Assembly (NCBI RefSeq): GCF_016920785.2
Contig: NW_024609857.1
Coordinates: 76,257,570 to 76,321,569, forward strand
DNA length: 64,000 bases
Direction: 5' to 3'
Source: Ixodes scapularis
Taxonomy: Eukaryota; Arthropoda; Arachnida; Ixodida; Ixodidae
Under the pieces are notes generated by a model, which saw only the letters and a list, made by a program, of their open reading frames with translations, was not told the origin of the DNA and did not search any database. The position numbers and the translations under genes were made by a program. Shown in pieces: positions 34,119 through 45,567 of the stretch (positions are counted from its first letter, which is position 1; the number at the start of each line of letters is the position of its first letter).

Positions 34119-34337
34119 AATGCGGAGCGCTAGTTCGTCTGCTCGGTTTGCAGGGGTTGGTGTGACGTCACAACGCGGAGATCTGATTGGCTCTGATCGA
34201 AGGATAGTGGATAGACCTCAAGGCAGCTTGCTTTGATGTCTATCCACTGTCCTTCACCTAGAGCCAATGAGAGCTCGGCGTCTCTCTGACGTCACCACAA
34301 TTCCTGCAAAAGAAGCGGACGAACTTGCGCTCGGAAT
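34119..34337. mobile_element. Foldback element with TGACGTCA in both arms, copy 1
   Basis: Arms of ~103 bp (34119-34221, 34235-34337) pair through GCGCTAGTTCGTC/GAC GAACTTGCGC, TTTGCAGG, GTGACGTCA, TGATTGGCTC and GGATAGTGGATAGAC blocks. Loop of about 13 bp. No coding. Shares blocks with 35438-35610. Confidence 0.75.
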
Positions 34338-35437
34338 ATGTGCTTTTTTTCCTTTTCTTTTAAGTGAGCGCCGTGTAGTAGATACCAGGCCGATTATTTG
34401 ACTTCACCATTGTTTTGGTACGTACTCTGAACATCTTTTGGACGGCTCCGTCAGTGTTCGCCGTGAACTCGACGCAGCTCCTATGGAAAACGAGCAAACT
34501 ACGTCAGCGTTTGGCAAAGACTCGGATCCAATTACACGCTTCGTGTCCAAGAAATGACCACCGCCAGTTTTGCTAATGGGGTTTCGAAAAGGCCTGTGTC
34601 TCCTTCGACTCCTCGATGAGGAAGGCGAGGGCTTCCTACCTCCATAACCTGTTTACCAAAAATACTTTTTTTGGCGTGTTTTTTTTTTTTTTTTTTCTTG
34701 TTGTGAGTGGCGAAAGTGGTGCGGCGTAATTTTTCTTTTTTACGCGCGCGGCGTAGTTGATGGTAAAATAAATAAATGCAGAAATTGTCCGCTATGTATT
34801 TGTGCCGTTCGATTACCTCCTTCCTCTCGTCGAAACGCTCGCGCAATCTGTGAGCTATGTCAGGGCTACCGTTTCGACGGTAGATTGTATCTTTCCGGAA
34901 GTCTGCCCGAGTGCACTGAACACAGTTTATTCTTTCGGAGAGAAGTAGCGAGCAATGCAAACGCTTCCTACTGCGGGTGTGACTGAATTTTCTCCTGCCG
35001 TACTCGCAGGGGTTGTGTGCTGCGTCCTGCTCTACCTGTGAGTGGCCGTTTTTGTTTCGTTTATTGGCGAAGCGAGGTCCTTGACGCGCCCATAGGTAAG
35101 CTGTTATTCTCACGAATTGCACGGACTGAAAGGTAAGAGGGAGCGCGGGCAGCGATGTTGGTACTCTGCCCTGTTTTTAATATCGGCATCAAAATAATAA
35201 TCATCACCATCACGATTATCATCGCCTCCGGAGTTATTTTCAAACGAAAATGTTGCCTATTAAACCAGAAATTGGTTTTCGAATTATTTGAGACAGCACC
35301 ATTTTTTTAAAGTGGTTTTATACGTCCCTGTGTTAATACTTTGATGAAGACATTTTGCTAAGTCGCTTATGCACCAAGGGAAGTCATGGTAACGTAGGTA
35401 TACACGCGCTGGACGCGCTGGACGCGCTTGCCTTTTT

Positions 35438-35610
35438 GCGGAGAGCAAGTCGTCTGCTTTTTGCGCGGGAATTTTAGTGACGTCAGAACGATGCCCATCT
35501 CTTATTGGATGATCGAAACAAAATAGTGCGTAGATTTCAGTGCCAGGTGCTTTGAGGTCTACCCACTATTTTTCGTCTGCTCCTGCGCGGGAAGCAGACT
35601 TGCGCTCCGC
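35438..35610. mobile_element. Foldback element, copy 2, one arm shortened
   Basis: Same ends (GCGGAGAGCAAGT and inverse ACTTGCGCTCCGC) and the left arm keeps TGACGTCA, TTATTGGATGATCGAA and AAATAGTGCGTAGAT. The right arm lacks the TGACGTCA part, so an internal deletion removed it. Confidence 0.65.
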
Positions 35611-36640
35611 ATTAGTACGAGCGATTAGAAGTAAATGACCAAAATAAGATGACAACGAATGCACGCAAAAAGAGAATTTTGCGCTAGGTTAAAAGAGTTA
35701 GTTCTGCACACGGTGGAACGTGCGGCGCATGTACGCACAATGGCTAGCGGTGAGAATAAGAATCGGAAACGACGACCATGCAGTACAGATTGCGTGGTCT
35801 AGCAGGCAACGAGCGGAGAGTATGAACGGCAGTGGAGGTGTTTAAATGCGTGTGACTCACCCGCCGACCGCGATACCTCCCCACTCCCCCGACGCACGTA
35901 GGGCAGCCATGCGACAGCGTCGTTTAGACTGCCTGGACGCCGTTTGCGCATCATAGCTCATATCGCTAGCCATTGTAAATACACAAGTAGCACGCTCTTC
36001 GATGTTAGGGTAATTTAGCGAAAGGTTGATTAGAACCAATGTAATCATCGTCAATTTTGCCATTAAAAAAATCATCAGTGAGTTTTGATCTACTAAGAGC
36101 GAAGGTTTCTTTGGATTTTTTTTTTCATGCAAATTATTTTATTTTAAGTATATTTTTTAAACAAGAAAGCCTAGAACGGTTCAAATCAGAACTCGACCTC
36201 ATAACTAGAACCAGTGCAAGAAAACAAAACAAATATTTTAGGCGAAGGGCAACTCTCGTACATTTTCTTGATTTTAGGTTTACGACTAAGTTTAGTGAAG
36301 GAAGTGTCCCTGAATTACGAGGTGTAATTTTTTTCTTCTTCGAGTCCTTGTGTAGTTTTATAGATAGATTATCTCAATGTTTTGTTTCGGGGGTCTACGG
36401 CGAAATCGGAATTACCGACTCGAGCATGATGGTAACCTTTGTGATCAGCTGCACGGCCATCGTGTGAAGCGAGGCTGGTACCACGATACCACCAAACCTA
36501 CAACAGGTCCGTCCCAAGAGCATTTGCGATCAATGAGATAAGATGCCACGGCTGTTTTTCAGCTTTGCTTCGTAGATATCGAACATCTGTAGCAAAATAT
36601 TCATACACATTCATTCACTCAGAAAGGCATCCGGAAGTTC
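35611..36640. other. Spacer without recognised gene
   Basis: A + strand frame at 36057-36467 and a - strand frame at 35857-36132 have no motif or splice support; the right end may be decayed LINE. Confidence 0.3.
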
Positions 36641-37330
36641 GAGATGGTGCAACGTCGAGCGATTCGGTTTATTTACGGAAAACATAGAAGGCTGGATTCC
36701 CCGTCTTAACTTATACAGGCTAACGGAATATACACCCTTCAGACCAGAAAGAAATTTTCATGATTAAAATTCTTGTTTTATCTTAAACAAGGACAGACTC
36801 GCATAGACCCATTGCAATATAATTCCCCTTTAGAGTCAAGATCTACGCTGCACAGACATCAATTTTCACTAACACCCATTTTTGCGCGTACTTACATGTT
36901 TAAGTTGAGCTTTTTCCCCCGCACTATTAGCGACTGGAACGGGTTACTTCCCGAACTATTTAACGACACGAACTTTGTACAAGGTTGCGAACGTCTTGAT
37001 GATTAGCATGTTGCTTTGTATATTGCTGCACGTTCATCCTTTGCGCATGGGCTTTACGATAGTATAAACCTTCATAGTACATCTGGATAGATAATTTTGT
37101 ATTACTGCATGATTGCACTAGATGCTGCTTGATGGTTGCTGTCGCCCCCCCCCCCCCCCGGCCCCCTTCTTATATATATATGTCCTGTATATTTGCCAGT
37201 TGATTGTTGTAAACCTTTTCAATGTCGCGTTATTTGTTTGTTGTTGTATGTGTGAATGCATATGGTGTACCCCACTCCTACTTGGGCCTTCAATGGCCTG
37301 TAGTATCATCTAAATAAAAAAAAATTAACA
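36641..37330 (+). pseudogene. Truncated LINE RT C-terminus, copy A
   Basis: Reads LEMVQRRAIRFIYGKHRRLD, then after a stop and frame change FLYLKQGQTRIDPLQYNSPL, SRSTLHRHQFSLTPIFARTY and FFPRTISDWNGLLPELF with stop near 37004. This is the C-terminal region of CR1/L2-like RT (the QRRA(I/A)R and (R/K)T(I/V)xDWNxLP motifs). The 3' UTR contains a C run (37145-37159) and TTGGGCCTTCAATGGCC hairpin, ending in an A tail at 37313-37325. Confidence 0.75.
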
Positions 37331-37639
37331 AAATAAATTTGTCGACCGAAAAGCGAGTTCACCACGATGAACGCCGGATCAGCGCAGATCGCTTTAATGG
37401 GGAAATCGGCAGCGCATAGTCGTGATTTAATGATTTCTAGGATGCCTAGAGCCCGTAGAGTGAGTTATTCCTATAATTAGACGATCTCAGAAAAAATCAT
37501 TTCTCTTTGTATGTTTATTCAGCCTTGATGTTGGTACGCCTCAACGGGTGACCGGTTTCTTATCAGTATATGAGAAATTTAGCCAGTGCAGTACAACCGC
37601 TAAGCTTGGATTTTTAGCGTGCATTAGTGTGGCGTAAAA

Positions 37640-38430
37640 AAACACCTGCAAACTACAATAAACTAATCATTTTGCAACAAAAAATACTACGGATATGTGA
37701 AGATTATAAATACGACATAAGGATTTTAAGTACGGAGCCACTCTTCATCAAGTACAATATTCTGAAGGCAAATCAAATTTATTATTTCAAAATCTTGCAA
37801 TGAAGACTTAAATATAGACTCCACTCGACGCCCATTAACAGTTGCAACCTTTACTTAATACGGAACCCAAAGCGAAAAACGCCATACGTAAGAACAAACT
37901 ATGTTCGACAAGCATCACATTTTCATATCACTAAAATGCTTAATAGAACAAATATAGACATAAACGACATAAACTTAGACCAGTCGTTTGGTAGTTTCAA
38001 ACTTTTTTTGCAGAAGGATGCTAGTGGCGAGTGATGTGGCATTTTCCTTGGTATAAAAACTTTTTTTAGGTGTAACGTTGTTTCATTTTTCCCGACAGTA
38101 CTCATGAATTTGCATAGCAGTACATGTCCGACCTTTTGCAAAGTCTGTCATTTGCCCATCAACAAAGTGTGCAGATGTTTTTAACTTCAAATAATTGTTT
38201 GACCTGTTTTGTACACGTTTCATTTCGTGTTTATTCCTTACACCCTCATTTATGTTCCCTGTTCATAGCGTGTTTTACTTCGTTACAGCGGTGATTTCGT
38301 TGGTTTGGTTGAAACGTTTGTTGATCCTATGTGAACTGTACGATGGGGAGGCAGAGGCTATGTCAGGCATTGTGCCTTTATCTCTGCCCCCTCTGCGGAA
38401 ACAAGATCGCAAAATAAATATGTGGAGTTG
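37640..38430 (+). pseudogene. Truncated LINE RT C-terminus, copy B
   Basis: Reads LQQKILRICEDYKYDIRILS, TEPLFIKYNILKANQIYYFK, and in a shifted frame KMLNRTNIDINDINLDQSFG. These are typical of the last third of CR1/L2-like RT. The tail holds a CTGCCCCCTCTGCGG region and AATAAATATG at about 38413. Frameshifts and stops present. Confidence 0.6.
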
Positions 38431-38539
38431 ATAAACTGCCGATTTCCTTTTATTGCAATTAGAGTCAAGTCCTATTTTTGAGACCATTGTGCGACGAACT
38501 TCAGGTCATTGTACAACGATTGTACGACGAACTTGAGGT

Positions 38540-39590
38540 CATTGTATTGGCTTGGCTCTAATCAACTTCAGTTAAATGTTGCGAAAACAAAATATGTAAT
38601 TTTTAAGCCACGAAGTAAACCTGACGATTGTGAATTTTTTTTTTTTTAAATTCCAAAACTCTGTCATCGAGCGTGTCAAAGTTTATAAATTTTAGGAGCT
38701 GTTTTGAAGAAAATCTAAACTGGACACCTCATATAAATAGAATGCATGCAAGCATCTCAAGATCTATTGGTATTTTATACAAAATTAGATCGCTGGTTCC
38801 ATGCTGGTTAAAGCATCAGTTGTACTATACTTTAGTGTACTCTTATCTCCATGTCTGTTTATTAGTTTGGGGTTCAACAACTAAAACAAATATTGATATG
38901 TTGTTTCTTTTGCAAAAAAAAGCGATACGTTGTATAGAAAACCTTCAGCGTACTGACCACACAGCACAGATATTTTTTTAAATACGGTTTTCTTACCATT
39001 AGCCAGCTATTCCTTCTTAAACTTTCAATGCATATCTATAACTAAATAATCAGTGACCCCACCCGCTTTTTTGACGCACTTCTTCCTAGTAACACACGAT
39101 ACAATCTTCGTCACAGCTCCTATAGAATACCTTGGTGTAGGACAAATTATGGACATCACCAATTAGCATACTTAATACCTGATTTCTTAAATAAACATCC
39201 CGCTGTTATGGAAATAATTTCAGATTGTGCATCAAAACACAGCTTTAAAATTAGTATAAAGCGGTACCTTCTGTCATGTCACGTTGAGCAAATACTATTA
39301 GATCGTATTTTTATTGCGTATGAGTTGTATTACTTGTTTCATTTATTTCCAAAGTGTTAAGTGCAATAACGATTGTATGGGCTCTGTACAAAATCTGCTG
39401 TGTTGATTGATATTGATGTTCTATTGTATCTTTTTGTGGTTCTTTAATGTTTATTGTTTTTGTTTTCGCCTGCTGAGCATTGTAAACGTGTGATAGGACC
39501 ACGTCAGGCAGAGATAATCTTCATTTTGTCCTTTTACCCTTCACCTAGTGTCTAAATAAAACCAATTCATTTCAATTCAATTCAAAATTA
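38540..39590 (+). pseudogene. Truncated LINE RT C-terminus, copy C, with TTCAA tail
   Basis: Begins WLGSNQLQLNVAKTKYVIFK (RT motif around N-x-x-K-T), then ENLNWTPHINRMHASISRSI, PCWLKHQLYYTLVYSYLHVC, LVWGSTTKTNIDML and QKKAIRCIENLQRTDHTA. Frames shift at poly(T) and poly(A) runs, and a downstream stretch reads NTRYNLRHSSYRIP. The 3' end has AATAAAACC and a TTCAATTCAA microsatellite, the tail type of CR1/L2-like elements. Length about 1.05 kb, 5' truncated. Confidence 0.8.
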
Positions 39591-40205
39591 ATATACCCTG
39601 GCTTGTTTGAACAGGTCTGTTGATGCCACTATCATCGGCACTAGGTGAAGTGCTCCAAAGAAGCGTGATTGTGGAGATGCTCTTTATTTACAACAAAAGG
39701 ATTGTACTAAATTTTAAAGATGTAATTTTGCGGTATTTGGGGCAAGAGTAAAAACGCAGAACACGTAAGCTGCCAAGAATTTGATTTATATAAAAAATAA
39801 TTGTTTATTTTTTTATCTCCTTCCCGCCTACAATATAATGCAACCCTCCCCCTCAATCTACAAAAGATAGCGTCGCTTCCACGTAGCGAAAGTGTAACAA
39901 TGTATCGATATAGGGCCGAAGAGGTTCTCTACATCTGAACTGCTCTTTCGGTCCCATTATCGGCGCCGTAAGTTCCTCTGTAGCTTATAAAATACGCCGT
40001 CTGTTTTACACCAACTTAAACATGACGTCTCTCGGCAATCTCCGAGTTCCTCTGTGTGTTTTCGCGTAAACGCGAGTTGTGTGTGCGATTATTAACCCCA
40101 ATGCCTTCTCTTTTTCTCTTTTTGTACTTTTGCTTTTTTTTTCGAACATGACATCATCGATCGTTAATCTTCCGCGTAACAGACGATGCGCTCCGCAGTT
40201 TTCTT
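39591..40205. other. Spacer without recognised gene
   Basis: AT-rich, no exon or repeat boundary recognised. Confidence 0.35.
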
Positions 40206-40404
40206 ATCCCCCATTTCACTTGAAGTTCGACCGCAGCCATCGCTATACGGTATGAAGGAGGCAACCAATCAGGCAGCGCGTCCGCTATCACTGGCTAAAC
40301 CAATCACGCAGAATGAATTCGGCGCGATGTTTTTTATATGTGCGTGATTTGCTCCGTCGGATCGGATCGATGACTGCCGTTGAACTAAATATGAAACTGG
40401 GTAT
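40206..40404. mobile_element. Foldback MITE, family shared with 60.4 kb, short copy
   Basis: Ends ATCCCCCATTTCACTTGAAG and inverse CTAAATATGAAACTGGGTAT; both arms carry GACCGCAGCCATCG / GATGACTGCCGTTG and GATTTGCTCCGTCGGAT-type words. Same arms as 60432-60850 with a shorter interior. Confidence 0.65.
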
Positions 40405-41740
40405 GCAATACCTTCGCCTCTCCCTTTAAGGTACGCATGCCGCTACAGGAACTATTGGATCAAAGAAAAGCTGGTTCATGAGGAATTCTCCCTCCTGCTG
40501 GGACCTCTGCGGAAAGTCTTCATTACGGCAAGGGTTTTTTGGTTTGACAATGCGTGTTACGCGGAATCATATCCCCCTTTATTCTTGAAAGCATGGCAAT
40601 TACCCGACGGAGCCACTGAACGCCCGACCGCCTTAAAAAAAGCGAGGAGCAGCGCCGAACGGTTACGTATATATATGGTAGTGCAGATCAACTTCTGGGG
40701 TGACCAGGGAGTCAGCGCCACGCGATGGCCTGCGGCCTCTCCACGAAACATGTTTGCGTTTGGATGTTTGCATTACCTCCGAGATCATTTCCACCCGCAG
40801 GCGGTCAGCAGCGCGGTGGAAGAAAAGGAGGCTATGAAAAGGGGAGGGGGGGGGGGATGAGGGTGGTGCTACTGGCGCGTGTATAAACGGGAGAGGGGCG
40901 GAATAGTGGAGTGTCGACGCAAAATGTTATCCTTTTCCGAAAGAAGCAAAACGAAAAGGAGCACATCCGTGTTTCCGGATTTTACCGCCAGGGGAAATCT
41001 TTGGCGCTGCATGATAGGCCCCTTGCGTATGCCCTCTTCCCTGATCTTCTTTGCCCCTTCCAGCAGCCACGTTGTTTCGCGATCTGACATGCTTTCTAGA
41101 ATAAAGGAGGGTATGAGAATATACAAGTGCTCTGAAGAGTGAGACATTATTGCTAAAGGCTAGAACCTAACTCGTTCCGATTAAGTTTGCTATGTATAGA
41201 GGGACGCACGGCGCCTCTCCTGTGGGGCATTCAAATGCCGTCCGACAGCGTTCGAAGCCAGCCTTCAAGGAGCCCTCAGACCTCAGACTTCTTCAGGGAC
41301 CCTGTGCAGGGTTTTCTCGAGCGATAATCAGGCGTAAAACAATCGTATAAATAGAGCAACGAACGGAGTGATTAAACATTTTACAAATGCGTCTTTAAGC
41401 AGTAAAATGATCATACTAACATTTTGTTAATGTGAGTTAAAAAGATGCAAGAAACAAAAATAAAACAACAACAGCGTGCCATTCCTGTGCATCGAAAGAG
41501 AAGTGGAAACAAACCATTTTGTTGACGCTGCTGCTCACATACGGTGTCACACACAGATCTGTCGGATCTGCTTACGGGTGAATTCATCTGAAAAAGCTTT
41601 CATGTCTTTGTTCCAAGTCGTGCCATCTGGTAGTAACAGAGTCAAACAGACCGTTTGTTTTCGTTTTTCTCTCTGTGCGTAGAAATAGCACGCTTTTTTA
41701 TTACTGATTTGTTTCTTGAAATTGACGTTTACGTAACTGT
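40405..41740. other. Spacer without recognised gene
   Basis: Open frames on both strands at 40879-41147 overlap and lack motifs. A G run lies at 40844-40856. Confidence 0.3.
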
Positions 41741-42118
41741 ACCGTATTTTCCGGGCTATATCCCGCACCTGGTGTATAGTCCGCAGGGGCCAATTTAGGC
41801 TGAAAACAAACGCTTTTGCTTAAATAGTCCGCACCTGGTGCCTAGTTCGCACGCCGTGCATAGTCCGCATCTGGTGCTTACTCGACAAGAAAATCTTCTA
41901 ATTTACGGCACCGCTTGACAGATGTCTGCTTTCCTATTTCTCAAAGAAGCCTGTATTATACATGAATCATCATTAACATACTCTTTCATTCACAAATTCC
42001 CTCACGTTTCGTCAGAATGAACGATCTTGAAAAACAAAATTTCTGTATAGTCCACACAGCCCGAAATTTTAACTTTTAAAGCTGTATAGTCCTCGGTCTA
42101 TAACCCGGGAAACACGGT
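41741..42118. mobile_element. DNA element with ACCGTATTTTCCGGG ends
   Basis: Ends ACCGTATTTTCCGGGCTATA at 41741 and the inverse of ACCGTGTTTCCCGGGTTATA ending at 42118. The interior repeats TAGTCCGCA(C/T)CTGGTG in tandem near the left end (41770-41880). 378 bp, no coding; target duplication not certain. Confidence 0.65.
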
Positions 42119-42986
42119 TAAATGATAATAAGCGCATCACCTAAACACATTTTTAATAAAAAGTTTCAGTGCACTCCCTGCAGCTTGTGTAGAGGCGGTA
42201 AGGTGTTCTTTGGCCTGAAGTTTTTCGAAGTTCCAAGCGCTCAAATTTATGGTTTGAGCGCGTGTACTCTTGTAGTTGAACGGTGTTTGAAGGTTTGAAA
42301 GATTACAGTGGGACAGCGCTTGACATATACTTGACCAATTTAAATTTAGCATTGAAGACATTAACATCGCTTCTGTGCTGATGAAATAAAAAAAAAGAGT
42401 TTAATAGGATCACGATTTCATAGCAAATAATAAAGAAAAATAGGACTGAGTCTGAAACATATGTGTGGCACATGATAAACGGCCTGACTAAGTTGATGCA
42501 ACGTAGTCTTACATGCCACGTAAATAGACTGACTGAAGTATTGACCATAACCAGATCTTTGCAGTATATAGCCTTCCAAGTCATAAATTGACTACCGATA
42601 ACAGCATGGTCTACGCCCATTACAACAGGTCGGTCGCAACAGACTTTCCACTACCCCATCCGTGCTGCTATTATGTTTCTTGTTTACCAAAAAAAGAAAA
42701 GAACTAACTTAACAGCCAATCTCTGTCTTCTTGCAAAGTGCGATGGAGGAGAAATCAGTCTAAAGATTGTAATGTCGCTGGTGCTCTTGCCTTTGAGAAC
42801 TGCCATGCTTTCATGTATTTGTTGCAACATAAGAACCACAGGAAAAGCTCCACTCAATGGCAAATGCGCCAAGGTGAGCTGGAGCATTTTACAGGGCAAA
42901 GCTCTTAGGCAACTGTTTCCGGCTCGAGCGACAACGCCGTCGCTGTCGGCGTAACCGCGCGTCGCATTATGGGACGTTTCCCAAAA
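42119..42986. other. Spacer without recognised gene
   Basis: No splice-supported frame; nothing repetitive recognised until the palindromes at 42987. Confidence 0.35.
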
Positions 42987-43399
42987 TGACGTCACACGTG
43001 ACGTCACATGTGACGTCATGAGGATTACCCTCGTGAGGGTTACGAGGGTTACCCTCACGATGGTTACGAGGGTTACCCTCACGAGGGTCACGAGAAGCAT
43101 GAGGGTTACCTTTACGAAGGTTACAAGGTTTACCCTTACGAGGGTCACGTGGGTCACGAAAGATACTCTCACGAGGGTTACCCTCACGAGGTTCACGAGG
43201 GTTACCCTCCGAGAGTTACCTTCGTAACGTCACACGTGACGTCACGTGTGACGTCAATATAGGAAGCACGTGACGTATGACGTCACGTGACGTCACACGC
43301 ATCTAACATTGCCTATATTCCAGCTAAAAATTAGAGGGTAAATTTTTTCGCGAAATATCGCGGAAAAATATTCTTGCTAAATCTACCCTAGTGACGTCA
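42987..43399. repeat. 12-bp-period minisatellite bordered by TGACGTCA palindromes
   Basis: Eight perfect TGACGTCA sites lie at 42987, 42999, 43011, 43237, 43249, 43278, 43288 and 43392, often exactly 12 bp apart as TGACGTCAC(A/G)(C/T)G. Between the left and right clusters, 43020-43225 is a degenerate array of CGAGGGTTACCC/TCACGAGGGTCA units, also near 12 bp. TGACGTCA is the consensus CRE bound by CREB/ATF bZIP proteins. Since the period is a multiple of three, both strands stay open in one frame and yield Val/Thr/Arg/Leu repeats that I regard as an artefact. Confidence 0.8.
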
Positions 43400-43757
43400 C
43401 GTGTGACGTAACGAGGGTAAAATTTATTCCGCTCAATATACACCTTTCCAAAAAACACTCGACCCCAGGGGCAACAAACCGTTTTCGAGCCCAGTCACTG
43501 AGTTTGAGGCTAGACTCTTACCGGCGTCCCTCCTAACCCTAACCGAGTGGACTGTGATTTCAATAGGCGCAGCCTGCGTAGGCGCAGTTTAAAACGCTGC
43601 TGGCGGCTAAATTCTCGTCTTTTCCCGCTATATTTTGTGTTTCATGGTACATGTATTTTCTCAAGGACATTGAGAAAGTATTATGCCACATTTAAAAAAA
43701 CAAAAAAAGCAACAAAAAACTAAACTATTTCTATTGGGTACGCGCACGACAGAACGA

Positions 43758-43970
43758 ATGCGACTGGAATATATAGTTCTAGTTATTTGTTTTTTTCTTG
43801 CGATAAGTTTTGACGGCGCCGCGGGATTCGCCGCATGTGAAACAACAAAGCGCTTTGCTGTCAAAAATAAATTACAACAGAAGGGGGCCGAAAGGCACGC
43901 ATTTTTCACGGTCACAAATAACGTGTTTATCGATGGACAGGGTACGGACATACAATTGAGGAAGTGTTAA
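43758..43970 (+). CDS. Candidate small secreted peptide, single exon
   Basis: A 70-codon frame from ATG 43758 to TAA 43968. The N-terminus MRLEYIVLVICFFLAISFDG is a textbook signal peptide with likely cleavage after a small-residue run (AAGFA). The mature part (~45 residues) is basic, with Cys near its start and at its end (ACETTKRFAV ... QLRKC), allowing one disulfide. AATAAA lies 9 bp after the stop (43979-43984). The frame extends upstream to another ATG at 43683, but that would place 25 basic residues before the signal peptide, so the internal ATG is chosen. No family recognised; tick saliva contains many such peptides. Could still be chance, as the frame is short. Confidence 0.35.
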   Translation: MRLEYIVLVICFFLAISFDGAAGFAACETTKRFAVKNKLQQKGAERHAFFTVTNNVFIDGQGTDIQLRKC

Positions 43971-43984
43971 CATTCCAACAATAA

Positions 43985-44909
43985 ATCGTATACGTACCAC
44001 ACGATGCAGCGTTATCCGAAAAGAATTTATTTGAGAAAGATCTCAAATAACACAATCACAGTCGACGAAAGTCACATCTTGACGATCGGACGGAATCCGA
44101 GATGACTTCGTTTTGGGGCGCGTTTTGGGGACAGCTTCCTTTTTTCACAACCGCACCAAGGCAAAGAAACAAACGCGACTGACCCGTTTCTCACCCCAAC
44201 CCGGACAACTATTTTTGGAGATGACTGAGGATTCTACCCGGATTATCTCTGGGAGGGGAGAGAAGAATGTTCACAAAATCGCGTCGAGGGTCGTTCGACG
44301 TCCTTCACCTCCTTCGTTTCCCGTGAATGTCGAACAGAAAAGCTTGAATGGCAGGCACTTACCAGCCTTATTTCTCACAATGGAGGATAACACAAGAAGA
44401 GTATGCAGCACGCATAAAAAAGAATTAAGTGGAAACTTTGAATAGAGGCGAGAAAAAGTCGAATGCAAAACCGCAAAAACGTAGGTAGAGAACCGCGCTG
44501 AGCGGGTCTTCACAGTCCCAGAGAGTGGCAGAAAATTTCTAGCTGATAGAGGGCGCGAGAGTCGCACCAGCCGCATCAGCAACATGGCGGCGGCCTAGGA
44601 GCGTTTTTTGGAAAGGTGTATAGCTGGGAAGAAAGAGGGGCATACTCTCCTCTCAGTACCCTTTCCTCTTCGTCTTCAAGGGCTGCACCCTGATTCGGCG
44701 TTACAGAAATTTTTAAACGTTTTTCATTTTTTGTAAGCGTTAACAAAAAAAAAAAAACATATTGATCGAATCAGTTTTTTCTCTTCACGTGACGTCAGAA
44801 AAATGTTGCTTCATACTGAGGGGCGCAGTAACGCCATTTCTCCCCTCGCATTCGCGGACTAATCCTTCCTGCGGACCTATGTTGTAGCAGACTAGTAGAA
44901 AGGGATAAG
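43985..44909. other. Spacer with a dispersed CT-rich repeat fragment
   Basis: 44630-44720 matches the block at 22510-22600. A 110-codon + strand frame at 44113-44445 lacks any motif and splice support. Confidence 0.4.
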
Positions 44910-45567
44910 TTAAAGGGGTCATGAAACGCTTTTCCAACTTTTTCCTGTTTAGCTTTCCTCCTCAACTCATAAATCGCCCATTCCACCCAACAGTTAAAGA
45001 AGACGAAAAGAAGGGAGGCCCTTCTCGCTCGGAATCTGGTTTGTGTAGCCGGATAGAGCCATTGTCCCCCTAGAAGATTAGCCCGTCGTTCAAAATTCAG
45101 ACAAAAGTTGCTTTCCCCACCCCGTTCATTCCGAAGCTGATAGTGCTGTTGAAGCTACGTGCTCGTTGGGCCAGCCACACTTGCCACGTGAGCGTGGCAA
45201 ATGTGGCTGCAGAGAATGAAGTCAGGTGATAAAAGGGAGGTGGCTGATTGGTCCGGCAAGCGCGTAGCTTCCAGCACAACGCCAGCTTAGGGGTGAAGGG
45301 AATAAGTGAGGTCCGGTTGCGTGTGACGTCAGTTTGGACCCGATGACGTGCTTTTGGAACCGCGCATGTATCACAGTGAAAAGGCAGAGAGGTTGCGAAG
45401 GGGAGGAGGAACGAAATAGTCCGCTCTGTTTTCAAATTTTCGCACTGAAAGTCGGGCTTTTGACTTTCTACCTTTTTTCTTTTGGTCCACTGAACGATGT
45501 GGTATTAGTAAAATCCCCATCTAAAATGATTTATCCCAACCCAAAAATCGTTTCATGGGCCCTTTAA
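44910..45567. mobile_element. TTAA-flanked DNA element
   Basis: Begins TTAAAGGGGTCATGAAACG and ends CGTTTCATGGGCCCTTTAA, so TTAA stands at both borders with TIR AGGG(G/C)(T/C)CATGAAACG. TTAA targeting is typical of piggyBac-like elements, but the TIR does not show the usual CCC start, so the superfamily is open. 658 bp, no transposase. Positions 45135-45310 resemble 59315-59490. Confidence 0.7.

Noticed and set aside
34532..35122. 196-codon frame on the - strand
   Set aside because: Includes a poly-Lys run from a T homopolymer and no domain; no splice support on either side.
38450..38535. Short direct repeats suggestive of a CRISPR-like array
   Set aside because: Only two imperfect copies of GACGAACTT(C/G)AGGTCATTGTA; a local duplication in eukaryotic DNA.
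42684..43196. 170-codon frame rich in V/T/R/L on the - strand, and its + strand counterpart
   Set aside because: Produced by the 12-bp minisatellite, whose period keeps frames open on both strands.
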